Shown here: positions 23,782 to 32,057 of the stretch, piece after piece
How the letters are laid out: each line of letters begins with the position of its first letter
Position numbering within the stretch: position 1 is the stretch's first letter
Source: Streptomyces sp. MZ04
GTDB lineage: Bacteria; Actinomycetota; Actinomycetes; Streptomycetales; Streptomycetaceae
DNA: 35,676 nt
Direction of reading: 5' to 3'
Assembly (NCBI RefSeq): GCF_004684775.1
Contig: NZ_SRIC01000052.1
Location: 1 to 35,676, forward strand
Notes under the pieces: generated by a model
The model's database searches: none
Seen by the model: only the letters and a program-made list of their open reading frames with translations
Told to the model about the DNA's origin: nothing
Position numbers and translations under genes: made by a program

Positions 23782-25872
23782 GTGACGGATCAGGCGGTCG
23801 ACACGGACGGTTCGGCGGCGGACGGCGCGGTGCCGCGCCCCGCGTCGGCCCCGGCTTCCGGGGGAGGCCGATTCACCGGCCGGCGCCGGGAGTTGAAGGA
23901 ACTCCGCGCCGACATCGACCGCGCGGGCCTCGACACCATCTCGGGCCGCAAGGCACCACGCGCGCGTGTGTTGCTCATCGCGGGACGCCCGGGCTCGGGC
24001 CGCACCTCCCTCGCCGATGAGCTCGCCCGGCAGGTCGCCGACGACTACCCGGACGGGGTGCTCCGCGCCCACCTCACCGAACCCGACGGCACGCGCGTGC
24101 CCACCGAACGCACCGCCCGCGAACTCCTCGACACCCTGGAGGTCCCCGCACCGCCGGGCGCCGACGAGGACGAGCTGACCCAGGTGCTCCGCGAGGCCCT
24201 GTCCGGCCGCCGGTGCCTGCTGCTGCTCGACGGCGCGGCCGACGCCGAGCAGGTCGACCCGCTGATCCCGGACGCGCCCGACTGCCTGGCCGTCGCCGTC
24301 TCCGAGGGCCCGCTCACCGGCATCCCGGACGTGCGGCCCTGCACGCTCGGCGGCCTGGACACCGCGGCCGGGGTCGAGCTGCTCTCCCGCGCCGCCGGCC
24401 CGGTGCGCGTCACCGTCGACCCGCGTTCCGCGGAGAGCCTGGTCGAGGCGTGCGCCGCGCACCCCGCGGCCCTCGTCCTGGCCGGCGGCTGGCTCTCCGG
24501 GCGGCCCAAGGCCGCCATCGCCGACCTGGCCAAGCAGGTGCACGACCGCCCCGACGAGGGGTCCGCGTTCGCTCGGGTCTTCCAGCTCTCGTACGCCTCG
24601 CTGCCGAGCGCCGCGGCGCGGATACTGCGCTTCCTCTCCCTCGCCCCGGCGGGCCACGTCGACCCGCACACCGCTTCCGCCCTGGCCGGCTGCTCGGTCT
24701 CCGCCGCCCGCACGACCCTGGACGACTTCGTGAAGCTCGGCCTGGTCAGGGCCGTGGAGTCACCGCTGCCGCAGTACGAGGTGCCGGGCTGCCTGGTGCC
24801 GCTGCTCCGCGCCCTCACGGAGAGCCGGGACCGCCCGGCCGAGCTGCAGCTCGCACGGGCCAGGATGCTGGAGCGGACCGTGCGGCTCCTGCAGTCCTGC
24901 CGGGCGATCACCGAACCGGACGGCTCGGCGGCCCGCAAGAAGCTCGCCGGTCTGCCGCGCGCCCTGCGCTTCCCCCACCGGGCGGCCGCCGCCGAGTGGC
25001 TGCGCATCCGGCAGCCCGCGCTGCTCGCCGCCGCCCGCCTCGCGGTGGCCGACGGGGAGCTCGACACACTCGCCCGGCGCCTGATGGCGGCCCTGACGCG
25101 GGCCCTGGTGGCCCACCGGGGCACGGAGGACGCGGCGCCGGAGCTGTACGGCATCCATCAGCTGGTCCTGGATGTCGCCGAGCGCCGGAACCTGCCCCGC
25201 GAGCAGGCCGCGGCGCTGCTCAATCTCGCGGATCTGGACGCGCGCACGGGACGTACACAAGAGGCTCTGGTGCGATATCGGGCAGCTTTGGATGCCGGAC
25301 GCAGAGCAAATGACCCGTACGCGACCGGCCGCGCAATGGAATCCGTAGGTGGTGCCTACCAGGAGCTGGCGGACTGGTCGCGGGCGTCGGACTGGTTCGG
25401 CCGGGCCCTCGCCCAGCGCCTGGGGCGGGACGAGCGCGCCGACGCGGCCCGGCTGCACGGCCGCATCGGCGCCGTGCACACCTATGCGGGGCGCTACGGA
25501 GAGGCGCTGCGCAACTGGAGCTCGGCCGTCACCGGGTACCGCAAGTGCGGTGATGTGGCGGGCCAGGCAAGGGCGTTGAGCGAACTGGCACGGGTTCAGG
25601 AGTACGCGGGGCGGCCCGCGGAGTCGCTTCGCACCTGCCAGGAGGCCGTCGAGTGGGCGCGGCAGGCGGGCGACGTACGACTGCAGGCGGCGCTGCAGCT
25701 CAGGCTGGCCGACACCCTGGAGCGTCTGGGCGACCCGGCGGCCGCCCGGCTGCACCGCGCCGCCGCCGAGCGCATGCTGGGAACGGAGATCGAGGAGGTC
25801 ACGGGGCTTGCATCGAAGGATGGACCCGAGGGTTCCGCCTACGAAATCCGTAGCGCTTCCGCAGAAGATTGA
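23782..25872 (+). CDS. STAND/NB-ARC-like ATPase with C-terminal TPR repeats
   Basis: A 696-aa protein. The first 30 residues are disordered. A nucleotide-binding domain follows with P-loop IAGRPGSGRTSL (about 67-77), where Arg74 replaces the usual Lys, Walker B RRCLLLLDG (about 143-151) and a winged-helix-like ARC region at about 260-350. The C-terminal part from about 470 contains tandem TPR-like helices (LNLADLDARTGRTQEALVRY; AYQELADWSRASDWFGRAL; RIGAVHTYAGRYGEALRNWS; LARVQEYAGRPAESLRTCQE). The layout resembles AfsR-type regulators without the SARP DNA-binding domain. The ligand and output are unknown. GTG 23782 is used; TAGGCT at 23716-23721 may be a -10. The whole protein is intact. Confidence 0.82.
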   Translation: MTDQAVDTDGSAADGAVPRPASAPASGGGRFTGRRRELKELRADIDRAGLDTISGRKAPRARVLLIAGRPGSGRTSLADELARQVADDYPDGVLRAHLTEPDGTRVPTERTARELLDTLEVPAPPGADEDELTQVLREALSGRRCLLLLDGAADAEQVDPLIPDAPDCLAVAVSEGPLTGIPDVRPCTLGGLDTAAGVELLSRAAGPVRVTVDPRSAESLVEACAAHPAALVLAGGWLSGRPKAAIADLAKQVHDRPDEGSAFARVFQLSYASLPSAAARILRFLSLAPAGHVDPHTASALAGCSVSAARTTLDDFVKLGLVRAVESPLPQYEVPGCLVPLLRALTESRDRPAELQLARARMLERTVRLLQSCRAITEPDGSAARKKLAGLPRALRFPHRAAAAEWLRIRQPALLAAARLAVADGELDTLARRLMAALTRALVAHRGTEDAAPELYGIHQLVLDVAERRNLPREQAAALLNLADLDARTGRTQEALVRYRAALDAGRRANDPYATGRAMESVGGAYQELADWSRASDWFGRALAQRLGRDERADAARLHGRIGAVHTYAGRYGEALRNWSSAVTGYRKCGDVAGQARALSELARVQEYAGRPAESLRTCQEAVEWARQAGDVRLQAALQLRLADTLERLGDPAAARLHRAAAERMLGTEIEEVTGLASKDGPEGSAYEIRSASAED

Positions 25873-25885
25873 TGCATTGAAAGGC

Positions 25886-25913
25886 TAGACAGAGAGAACT
25901 CCTTCATTAGACT
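25886..25913 (+). promoter_or_regulatory. Candidate sigma70-type promoter of ald
   Basis: TAGACA (25886-25891), a 16-bp spacer and TAGACT (25908-25913) resemble a vegetative Streptomyces promoter about 100 bp upstream of the ald start, in a locally AT-richer stretch. Confidence 0.55.
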
Positions 25914-26017
25914 GGCTCCGCCGCGTACTTCCGTGGTGTCTTCCGATGCGCCCTCTTGTGCGTCGGTACGTAGTTCATTGCCCGAAACATCCCTGAGCCA
26001 AGAGGACCGTGATCCAC

Positions 26018-27133
26018 GTGAAGGTCGGCATCCCCCGCGAGGTCAAGAACAACGAGTTCCGGGTGGCCATCACCCCCGCCGGTGTGCACGAGCTGGTGCG
26101 CCATGGCCACCAGGTCGTCATCGAGCGGAACGCCGGTGTCGGCTCCTCGATCACGGACGACGAGTTCGTCTCGGCCGGCGCCCAGATCCTGGACACCGCC
26201 GATGAGGTCTGGGCCACCGCCGACCTCCTCCTGAAGGTCAAGGAGCCCATCGCCGAGGAGTACCACCGCCTCCGCAAGGACCAGACCCTCTTCACCTACC
26301 TGCACCTGGCAGCCTCCAAGGAGTGCACGGACGCGCTCCTGGAGTCCGGCACGACCGCCATCGCGTACGAGACGGTGGAGACCGCGGGCCGCGCGCTCCC
26401 GCTGCTCGCCCCGATGTCCGAGGTCGCGGGCCGTCTGGCCCCGCAGGTCGGCGCGTACCACCTGATGGCCGCCCAGGGCGGCCGCGGTGTCCTGCCCGGC
26501 GGTGTCCCGGGTGTGGCGGCCGGCAAGGCCGTCGTCATCGGTGGTGGCGTCTCCGGCTGGAACGCCGCGCAGATCGCCATCGGCATGGGCTTCCACGTGA
26601 CCCTGCTCGACAAGGACATCAACAAGCTCAAGGAGGCGGACAAGATCTTCGGCACGAAGATCCAGACCGTCGTCTCCAACGCCTTCGAGCTCGAGAAGGC
26701 CTGCCTCGACGCCGACCTCGTCATCGGCGCCGTCCTCATCCCGGGCGCCAAGGCCCCGAAGCTCGTCACCAACGAGCTCGTCTCGCGCATGAAGCCGGGA
26801 AGTGTCCTTGTCGACATCGCGATCGACCAGGGCGGCTGCTTCGAGGACTCGCACGCGACCACGCACGCCGAGCCGACCTTCCCGGTCCACAACTCGGTGT
26901 TCTACTGCGTCGCCAACATGCCCGGCGCGGTGCCCAACACCTCGACGTACGCGCTGACCAACGCCACGCTGCCGTACATCGTCGAGCTCGCGAACCGCGG
27001 CTGGGTCGAGGCGCTCCGCCGTGACCAGGCGCTCGCCCTGGGTCTCAACACCCATGACGGCAAGGTGGTTTACAAGGAGGTCGCCGAGGCGCACGGCCTC
27101 GAGCACCTCGAGCTCGAGACTCTTCTCGGCTGA
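26018..27133 (+). CDS. ald: Alanine dehydrogenase
   Basis: A 371-aa cytoplasmic enzyme interconverting L-alanine and pyruvate plus NH3 with NAD. It contains the catalytic Lys75 (LLKVKEP) and His96 (YLHLAA), the same numbers as in the M. tuberculosis enzyme, and the Rossmann motif [15 protein letters not shown] at about 172-186. GTG 26018 gives the family-typical start [18 protein letters not shown] and stands 11 nt after GAGGA. GTG 26009, nine bases upstream, would leave only 2 nt to the same ribosome binding site. It is monocistronic as far as visible, with a candidate promoter upstream and a GC-rich hairpin downstream. Confidence 0.96.
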   Translation: MKVGIPREVKNNEFRVAITPAGVHELVRHGHQVVIERNAGVGSSITDDEFVSAGAQILDTADEVWATADLLLKVKEPIAEEYHRLRKDQTLFTYLHLAASKECTDALLESGTTAIAYETVETAGRALPLLAPMSEVAGRLAPQVGAYHLMAAQGGRGVLPGGVPGVAAGKAVVIGGGVSGWNAAQIAIGMGFHVTLLDKDINKLKEADKIFGTKIQTVVSNAFELEKACLDADLVIGAVLIPGAKAPKLVTNELVSRMKPGSVLVDIAIDQGGCFEDSHATTHAEPTFPVHNSVFYCVANMPGAVPNTSTYALTNATLPYIVELANRGWVEALRRDQALALGLNTHDGKVVYKEVAEAHGLEHLELETLLG

Positions 27134-27176
27134 TCCTGACGGCTTTCGTCAACGAGAGTCGTCAATCTCACGCCAG

Positions 27177-27204
27177 CGGCCGGACCTTGAGAGGGGTCCG
27201 GCCG
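27177..27204 (+). terminator. Hairpin terminator after ald
   Basis: CGGCCGGACC (27177-27186) and GGTCCGGCCG (27195-27204) form a perfect 10-bp stem with an 8-nt loop, 43 bp after the ald stop. There is no U-tract, as is common in Streptomyces. Confidence 0.75.
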
Positions 27205-27457
27205 TATGCGTATGTCCTGGGACTTGGTCAACTCGCCGTTAACGTAACCCTTTAACCGATTCGCCCACCCCGGAAATGTCGCGATGGCGGACCGCACACC
27301 CTTGACATGGGGGCGTTCGATTGCCGACACATCGGGCCGGGTCCGGCGGATTGTGTTGCTGCGGACCGGTGACACGCCATAGAGTCGCCAACCGTCGGCA
27401 TGGTGCCACGCTGACCTATCGAGAAGTTTCCTGGTCACCAAGGAGGTAAGACGACTT
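27205..27457. promoter_or_regulatory. Upstream region and candidate promoter of the parA-like operon
   Basis: Together with the ald hairpin this completes a 324-bp gene-free gap. A relatively AT-rich patch holds GTTA-ACG-TAAC (27238-27247). TTGACA at 27302-27307 lacks a good -10. TTGCTG (27356-27361), 18 bp and TAGAGT (27380-27385) make the better promoter candidate, giving a leader of about 70 nt. AAGGAGGT (27440-27447) is a near-perfect ribosome binding site 10 nt before GTG 27458. Nothing resembling a parS site was recognised. Confidence 0.55.
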
Positions 27458-28642
27458 GTGAATGAGTCGACATTTGCTCCCGGGGGTGGTCAACCAGGAA
27501 TGTCTGCGCGGGGCCAAGGACCCGTGGGGCTCGAGGCTGTCGGCTCCGTCGCTGTCCGCACCTTCGAAGCCCGCCAGAAACCGCAGCCGACGCAACCGAC
27601 ATCGTCTGCACCCCAGAGCATGGATGGCCATCACGTGAACGCCATGGCCGGCGACCGGAGTGGCGAGAACACCACCCACACCCAACTCGCCGACTACGAG
27701 GAACTGCCCCAGGGGCACTTCTACGACCCTGACGCCGAGTACGAGCCCGATCCTGAGTACGCGGCCACGCTGGCCCCGGACGCGGCCCGTCAGCGCCGTG
27801 AGCGCATCGGTCCCACGGGACGCCCGCTGCCGTACTTCCCGATCCCGGGTCCGCTGACCGATCACGGCCCCGCGAAGATCATCGCGATGTGCAACCAGAA
27901 GGGCGGCGTGGGCAAGACGACGTCGACCATCAACCTGGGTGCCGCGCTCGCGGAGTACGGACGCCGGGTCCTGCTCGTCGACTTCGACCCGCAGGGCGCC
28001 CTCTCGGTGGGCCTCGGGGTGAACCCGATGGAGCTGGATCTGACGGTCTACAACCTGCTCATGGAGCGGGGTATGTCGGCCGACGAGGTGCTGCTGAAGA
28101 CGGCGGTCCCGAACATGGACCTGCTGCCCAGCAACATCGACTTGTCGGCCGCCGAGGTGCAGTTGGTCAGCGAGGTCGCCCGAGAGTCCACGCTGCAGCG
28201 GGCGTTGAAGCCGCTGATGCAGGACTACGACTACATCGTGATCGACTGTCAGCCCTCGCTCGGCCTGCTCACCGTGAACGCCCTGACGGCGGCTCACAAG
28301 GTGATCGTGCCGCTCGAGTGCGAGTTCTTCGCGCTGCGCGGTGTGGCCCTCCTGACGGAGACCATCGAGAAGGTCCAGGAGCGGCTCAACCCCGACCTGG
28401 AGCTCGACGGCATCCTCGCCACCATGTACGACTCCCGCACGGTGCACAGCCGTGAGGTGCTCGCGCGGGTGGTCGAGGCCTTCGACGATCACGTGTACCA
28501 CACGGTCATCGGGCGCACGGTCCGCTTCCCGGAGACCACGGTCGCCGGTGAGCCGATCACCACGTACGCCTCGAACTCCGTCGGTGCCGCCGCCTACCGT
28601 CAGCTCGCCAGGGAGGTGCTCGCCCGGTGTCACGCCGAGTGA
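27458..28642 (+). CDS. ParA/Soj-like chromosome-partitioning ATPase (orphan, next to scpAB)
   Basis: A 394-aa protein. The ParA domain begins at about residue 138 with AKIIAMCNQKGGVGKTTSTI (deviant Walker A, with both lysines, 148-155). It continues with LLVDFDPQGALSVGLG, DYDYIVIDCQPSLGLLTVNA and the C-terminal TVRFPETTVAGEPITTYAS. About 135 residues precede the ATPase, low-complexity at first and then acidic with a conserved-looking ELPQGHFYDPDAEYEPDPEYAA. It is not next to a ParB gene, so it is not the oriC parAB pair. The same position upstream of scpA is found for the mycobacterial parA-like gene Rv1708. GTG 27458 is set by AAGGAGGT. It overlaps the next gene by 16 bp. Confidence 0.92.
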   Translation: MNESTFAPGGGQPGMSARGQGPVGLEAVGSVAVRTFEARQKPQPTQPTSSAPQSMDGHHVNAMAGDRSGENTTHTQLADYEELPQGHFYDPDAEYEPDPEYAATLAPDAARQRRERIGPTGRPLPYFPIPGPLTDHGPAKIIAMCNQKGGVGKTTSTINLGAALAEYGRRVLLVDFDPQGALSVGLGVNPMELDLTVYNLLMERGMSADEVLLKTAVPNMDLLPSNIDLSAAEVQLVSEVARESTLQRALKPLMQDYDYIVIDCQPSLGLLTVNALTAAHKVIVPLECEFFALRGVALLTETIEKVQERLNPDLELDGILATMYDSRTVHSREVLARVVEAFDDHVYHTVIGRTVRFPETTVAGEPITTYASNSVGAAAYRQLAREVLARCHAE

Positions 28643-29199
28643 GTCTGCCGGGGGCCGACGAACTGTTCCGTACGACCGGGGGGATGGCGCTTCAGTCGTC
28701 GTCGCCGCGGCGCCAGACGAACGGCGAGCCGCGGGTGCCGGCGCCCGCGGGGGAGAGCGACGAGACCGCCGCCGGTGACTCCGGGGGCTCCGCCGACGTA
28801 GATGGCGGTGAGGCCGCCGAACACGGCGCCGCCGACGCGGAGTCGGGGGCCGGGGAATCCCGCAGCCGCTCGGCTCCGGCGGAGGGCGAGAAGGGTGCCG
28901 CCGCCGCACAGGGCGGCGGCCGGTCCGCCGGCTCCGCATCCACCGCGCAGGCGCGGCGGCGTGCGCGGGCGGCCAATCGGCGGCCGAGCGGGCGTGAGCG
29001 GCACGACGAGAAGATCACCGTGTACGTGTCCGCCGAGGAGCTGATGGACCTCGAGCACGCCCGGCTCGTGCTCCGGGGTGAGCACGGTCTCGCGGTCGAC
29101 CGCGGGCGGATCGTCCGCGAGGCGGTCGCCGTCGTTCTCGCGGATCTCGAGTCCCGCGGGGACGCGAGCATTCTTGTACGACGGCTGCGTGGGCGGTAG
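28627..29199 (+). CDS. Ribbon-helix-helix-like protein between parA and scpA
   Basis: A 190-aa protein. Residues about 25-108 are a Gly/Ala/Ser/Glu-rich disordered segment, 109-125 a basic stretch (ARRRARAANRRPSGRER), and 128-176 looks like a ribbon-helix-helix fold. That fold consists of the strand KITVYVSAEE, helix LMDLEHARLVLRG and helix DRGRIVREAVAVVLADL. RHH proteins bind DNA as dimers, and ParG/omega-type RHH proteins are the usual partners of ParA on plasmids. That it partners the ParA-like protein here is inference from position. GTG 28627 follows GGGAGGT (28611-28617) at 9 nt; GTG 28639, overlapping the parA stop as GTGA, is an alternative that gives MSLPGADELFR. Confidence 0.78.
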   Translation: MSRRVSLPGADELFRTTGGMALQSSSPRRQTNGEPRVPAPAGESDETAAGDSGGSADVDGGEAAEHGAADAESGAGESRSRSAPAEGEKGAAAAQGGGRSAGSASTAQARRRARAANRRPSGRERHDEKITVYVSAEELMDLEHARLVLRGEHGLAVDRGRIVREAVAVVLADLESRGDASILVRRLRGR

Positions 29200-29216
29200 G
29201 GGTAGCCTTCCCGCCG

Positions 29217-30260
29217 ATGCCCCTGAACGACGATCCCGCACCGCCTGCCCGCCGCCGCGCCCTGGGGCGCGGTCCCGCGGTGGCTCCGGCGGAGGAGCCC
29301 GCCCACGACCAGGAACCGGCGGTCGAGCCGGAGGCGGCGGTCGAGCCGGAGGCGGTGGCGGAACCGGAGGCGGTGGCGGAACCGGAGACGTCGGTCGAAC
29401 CGGAGACGTCGGTCGAACCGGAGGCGCCCGCGGAGCCTGACGACGGGCGGTTCAAAGTCCGGCTCGCGAACTTCGAGGGGCCCTTCGATCTGCTGCTCCA
29501 GCTCATCTCGAAGCACAAGCTCGATGTCACCGAGGTCGCGCTGTCCAAGGTGACCGACGAGTTCATGGCGCACATCCGCGCCATGGGGCCCGACTGGGAC
29601 CTCGATCAGACCACCGAGTTCCTCGTGGTCGCCGCCACGCTGCTCGACCTCAAGGCGGCCAGGCTGCTGCCCACCGCCGAGGTGGAGGACGAGGCGGACC
29701 TGGCGCTGCTCGAAGCGCGGGACCTGCTCTTCGCGCGACTCCTTCAGTACCGCGCGTACAAACAGATCGCGGACATCTTCAGCGGGCGGCTCGAGGACGA
29801 GGCGCGGCGCTATCCGCGGACCGTGGGGCTCGAGCCGCACCATGCCGAGCTGCTGCCCGAGGTCGTCATCAGCATCGGCGCCGAGGGGTTCGCCCGGCTC
29901 GCCGTGAAGGCGATGCAGCCGCGGGCCAAGCCCCAGGTGTACGTCGACCACATCCATGCCCCGCTGGTCTCCGTGCAGGAGCAGGCCGGGGTGGTCGTGG
30001 CGCGGCTGCGGGAGCGGGGCGAGGCCAGCTTCCAGGTGCTCGTCGAGGACGCGGGGGACACCCTCACCGTGGTCGCCCGCTTCCTGGCGCTGCTCGAGCT
30101 GTACCGCGAGAAGGCCGTGGCCCTGGACCAGGAGGACGCCCTGGGCGAGCTCATGGTGCGGTGGACCGGCGGCGACGGCGACGGGCAGCCCACGGTGACC
30201 GATGAATTCGACCGGGCCCCGGAGCCGCCGGGCGAGACGAGCGAGGAGCAGACGGCATGA
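29217..30260 (+). CDS. scpA: Segregation and condensation protein A
   Basis: A 347-aa kleisin of the SMC-ScpAB condensin complex. The kleisin N-domain starts at about residue 78 (FKVRLANFEGPFDLLLQLISKHKLDVTEV) in recognisable pieces. The ATLLDLKAARLLP helix and the C-terminal winged-helix region (SFQVLVEDAGDTLTVVARFLALLELYREKAV) follow, binding the SMC cap. Residues about 36-71 are six EPExxx hexapeptides, extending the protein beyond the usual 250-280 aa. ATG 29217 is 17 bp after the RHH gene; TAGCCT (29203-29208) 8 nt upstream may be an additional leaderless promoter. The stop overlaps scpB (ATGA). Confidence 0.95.
   Translation: MPLNDDPAPPARRRALGRGPAVAPAEEPAHDQEPAVEPEAAVEPEAVAEPEAVAEPETSVEPETSVEPEAPAEPDDGRFKVRLANFEGPFDLLLQLISKHKLDVTEVALSKVTDEFMAHIRAMGPDWDLDQTTEFLVVAATLLDLKAARLLPTAEVEDEADLALLEARDLLFARLLQYRAYKQIADIFSGRLEDEARRYPRTVGLEPHHAELLPEVVISIGAEGFARLAVKAMQPRAKPQVYVDHIHAPLVSVQEQAGVVVARLRERGEASFQVLVEDAGDTLTVVARFLALLELYREKAVALDQEDALGELMVRWTGGDGDGQPTVTDEFDRAPEPPGETSEEQTA
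29322..29429 (+). repeat. Six-copy 18-bp in-frame repeat in scpA
   Basis: Units at 29322, 29340, 29358, 29376, 29394 and 29412 each encode a hexapeptide of the form (V/A)EPE(A/T)(A/V/S/P). Neighbouring copies share third-base variants in blocks (GAGCCG vs GAACCG; GCGGTG vs ACGTCG), the mark of stepwise slippage expansion. It forms an acidic disordered N-terminal tail. Confidence 0.95.
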
Positions 30261-30898
30261 GCAGTCCCGTGGGAGACCTGGCCGGCGCCGTCGCCGATCT
30301 GGAGCTGCGGCCCGCCCTGGAGGCCGTTCTCATGGTCGTCGACGAACCGGCCACCGAGGAGCACCTCGCCAAGGTCCTCGACCGGCCCCGGCGGCACGTC
30401 GCCGACGCGCTGCGCGAGCTCGCCGACGAGTACACCGCGCAGAAGCGGGGCTTCGAGCTGCGGCTCGTGGCGGGTGGCTGGCGGTTCTACACGCGCCCCG
30501 AGTACGCGGCGGCGGTCGAGCGCTTCGTGCTCGACGGCCAGCAGGCCCGGCTCACCCAGGCGGCCCTGGAGACCCTCGCGGTCGTCGCGTACCGCCGGCC
30601 GGTCAGCCGTTCCCGGGTCTCCGCCGTGCGCGGAGTGAACTGTGACGGCGTGATGCGCACCCTCCTCCAGAGGGGTCTGGTGGAGGAGGCGGGCGCAGAA
30701 CCCGAAACAGGTGCGATCCTGTACAGGACGACGAACTACTTTCTGGAGCGGATGGGCCTGCGTGGCCTTGACGAGCTCCCGGAGCTCGCGCCCTTCCTCC
30801 CCGAGGCGGACGCGATCGAGGCCGAGACGCAGGAAGGTGTCCCGTCGTTCGACCCGGACGCGCCTGATGCGCCGGGTTACGAGGACGCAGACGACTAA
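30257..30898 (+). CDS. scpB: Segregation and condensation protein B
   Basis: A 213-aa protein with two winged-helix domains: residues about 15-95 (LRPALEAVLMVVDEPATEEHLA ... GWRFYTRPEYAAAVERFV) and about 100-180 (LTQAALETLAVVAYRRPVSR, VRGVNCDGVMRTLLQRGLVEE, TNYFLERMGLRGLDELP). It dimerises and binds ScpA in the SMC condensin. ATG 30257 overlaps the scpA stop by 4 bp, so stoichiometric coupled translation is likely. A short acidic tail (PDAPDAPGYEDADD) follows the fold. Intact and typical length. Confidence 0.96.
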   Translation: MSSPVGDLAGAVADLELRPALEAVLMVVDEPATEEHLAKVLDRPRRHVADALRELADEYTAQKRGFELRLVAGGWRFYTRPEYAAAVERFVLDGQQARLTQAALETLAVVAYRRPVSRSRVSAVRGVNCDGVMRTLLQRGLVEEAGAEPETGAILYRTTNYFLERMGLRGLDELPELAPFLPEADAIEAETQEGVPSFDPDAPDAPGYEDADD

Positions 30899-30908
30899 CG
30901 GAAATTTG

Positions 30909-32033
30909 ATGCGAAGCAGCAGCGGCAGGAACAGCAGCGGAAACAACGGCGGGAGCCGTGGTGGCAACAGCGGCGGCCGAGGCAGCAGCGGTGGCCGCGG
31001 CAATGACCGGGGTGCCGGTAAGAGCCGCGACGACAAGCAGGGCGGCAGCGGCCGCCCGAAGAAGCCGCGTCCGGAGGAGCGGCGCTACGACGTAGGCTCC
31101 GGCGGCACACAGGACGGTCCGAAGTCGGGCCGTGGCGCCTCGGCGCGCGGCGGCGCCAAGGGCGGCCCCAAGCAGGGCCAGGGCAGCGCACGAGGGCGTT
31201 GGGCTCCGGCCACCTCCCGTGAGTACGACGCTCGGGCCGAGGAGCGCAACCGCGAGCGGTACGCGGGCAAGCCGAAGACCAACCTGCCCAAGACCTTCCC
31301 GGGCGCCGAGCAGGAGGGCGAGCGGCTGCAGAAGATCCTCGCCCGCGCGGGCTACGGCTCGCGCCGTGCCTGTGAGGAGCTGGTCGAGCAGGCCCGCGTC
31401 GAGGTCAACGGCGAGATCGTGCTCGAGCAGGGCATGCGGGTCGACCCGGAGAAGGACGAGATCAAGGTCGACGGCCTGACGGTGGCGACCCAGTCGTACC
31501 AGTTCTTCGCCCTGAACAAGCCCGCGGGCGTCGTCTCCACCATGGAGGACAGCGAGGGCCGCCAGTGCCTCGGCGACTACACGAACAACCGCGAGACGCG
31601 GCTGTTCCACGTCGGCCGGCTCGACACCGAGACCGAGGGCGTCATCCTGCTCACCAACCACGGTGAGCTGGCGCACCGCCTCACGCACCCGAAGTACGGC
31701 GTGAAGAAGGTCTACCTCGCGCACATCGTCGGCCCGATCCCGCGCGACCTGGGCAAGCAGCTCAAGGACGGCATCGAGCTGGAGGACGGGTACGCGCGTG
31801 CGGACCACTTCCGCGTCGTCGAGCAGACCGGCAAGAACTACCTGGTCGAGGTGACCCTGCACGAGGGCCGCAAGCACATCGTGCGGCGCATGCTGGCCGA
31901 GGCCGGGTTCCCGGTCGACAAGCTGGTGCGGGTGGCCTTCGGGCCGATCACCCTCGGCGACCAGAAGTCGGGGTGGCTGCGCAGGCTCTCCAACACCGAG
32001 GTCGGCATGCTGATGCAGGAGGTCGACCTCTAG
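30909..32033 (+). CDS. rluB: RluB-type 23S rRNA pseudouridine synthase
   Basis: A 374-aa enzyme. Residues 1 to about 120 are Gly/Ser/Asn/Arg/Lys-rich and disordered, then an S4 RNA-binding domain (RLQKILARAGYGSRRACEEL) and the RsuA/RluB catalytic domain. Catalytic Asp239 lies in VGRLDTETEG, with FFALNKPAGVVST and LHEGRKHIVRRMLAEAGFPV also present. E. coli RluB makes pseudouridine at 23S 2605; the same target is inferred. ATG 30909 is 10 bp after scpB; only a weak ribosome binding site is seen. The scpA-scpB-rluB order matches other actinobacteria. Longer open frames overlapping scpB are not supported. Confidence 0.94.
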   Translation: MRSSSGRNSSGNNGGSRGGNSGGRGSSGGRGNDRGAGKSRDDKQGGSGRPKKPRPEERRYDVGSGGTQDGPKSGRGASARGGAKGGPKQGQGSARGRWAPATSREYDARAEERNRERYAGKPKTNLPKTFPGAEQEGERLQKILARAGYGSRRACEELVEQARVEVNGEIVLEQGMRVDPEKDEIKVDGLTVATQSYQFFALNKPAGVVSTMEDSEGRQCLGDYTNNRETRLFHVGRLDTETEGVILLTNHGELAHRLTHPKYGVKKVYLAHIVGPIPRDLGKQLKDGIELEDGYARADHFRVVEQTGKNYLVEVTLHEGRKHIVRRMLAEAGFPVDKLVRVAFGPITLGDQKSGWLRRLSNTEVGMLMQEVDL

Positions 32034-32043
32034 GCGTTCTCGG

Positions 32044-32057
32044 ACCCCCTCGGGGGT
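32044..32057 (+). terminator. Short GC hairpin after rluB
   Basis: ACCCCCTCGGGGGT folds into a small hairpin (CCCC stem, CTCG loop) 10 bp after the rluB stop, followed by TGTGACTG. It is a weak terminator candidate just upstream of the next promoter. Confidence 0.45.

Noticed and set aside
26009..26017. GTG 26009 as the ald start
   Set aside because: Only 2 nt from the ribosome binding site; GTG 26018 gives ideal spacing and the family N-terminus with Lys75/His96 numbering.
27205..27457. parS/centromere site upstream of the parA-like gene
   Set aside because: No copy of the conserved parS palindrome was seen; only short AT-rich dyads are present.
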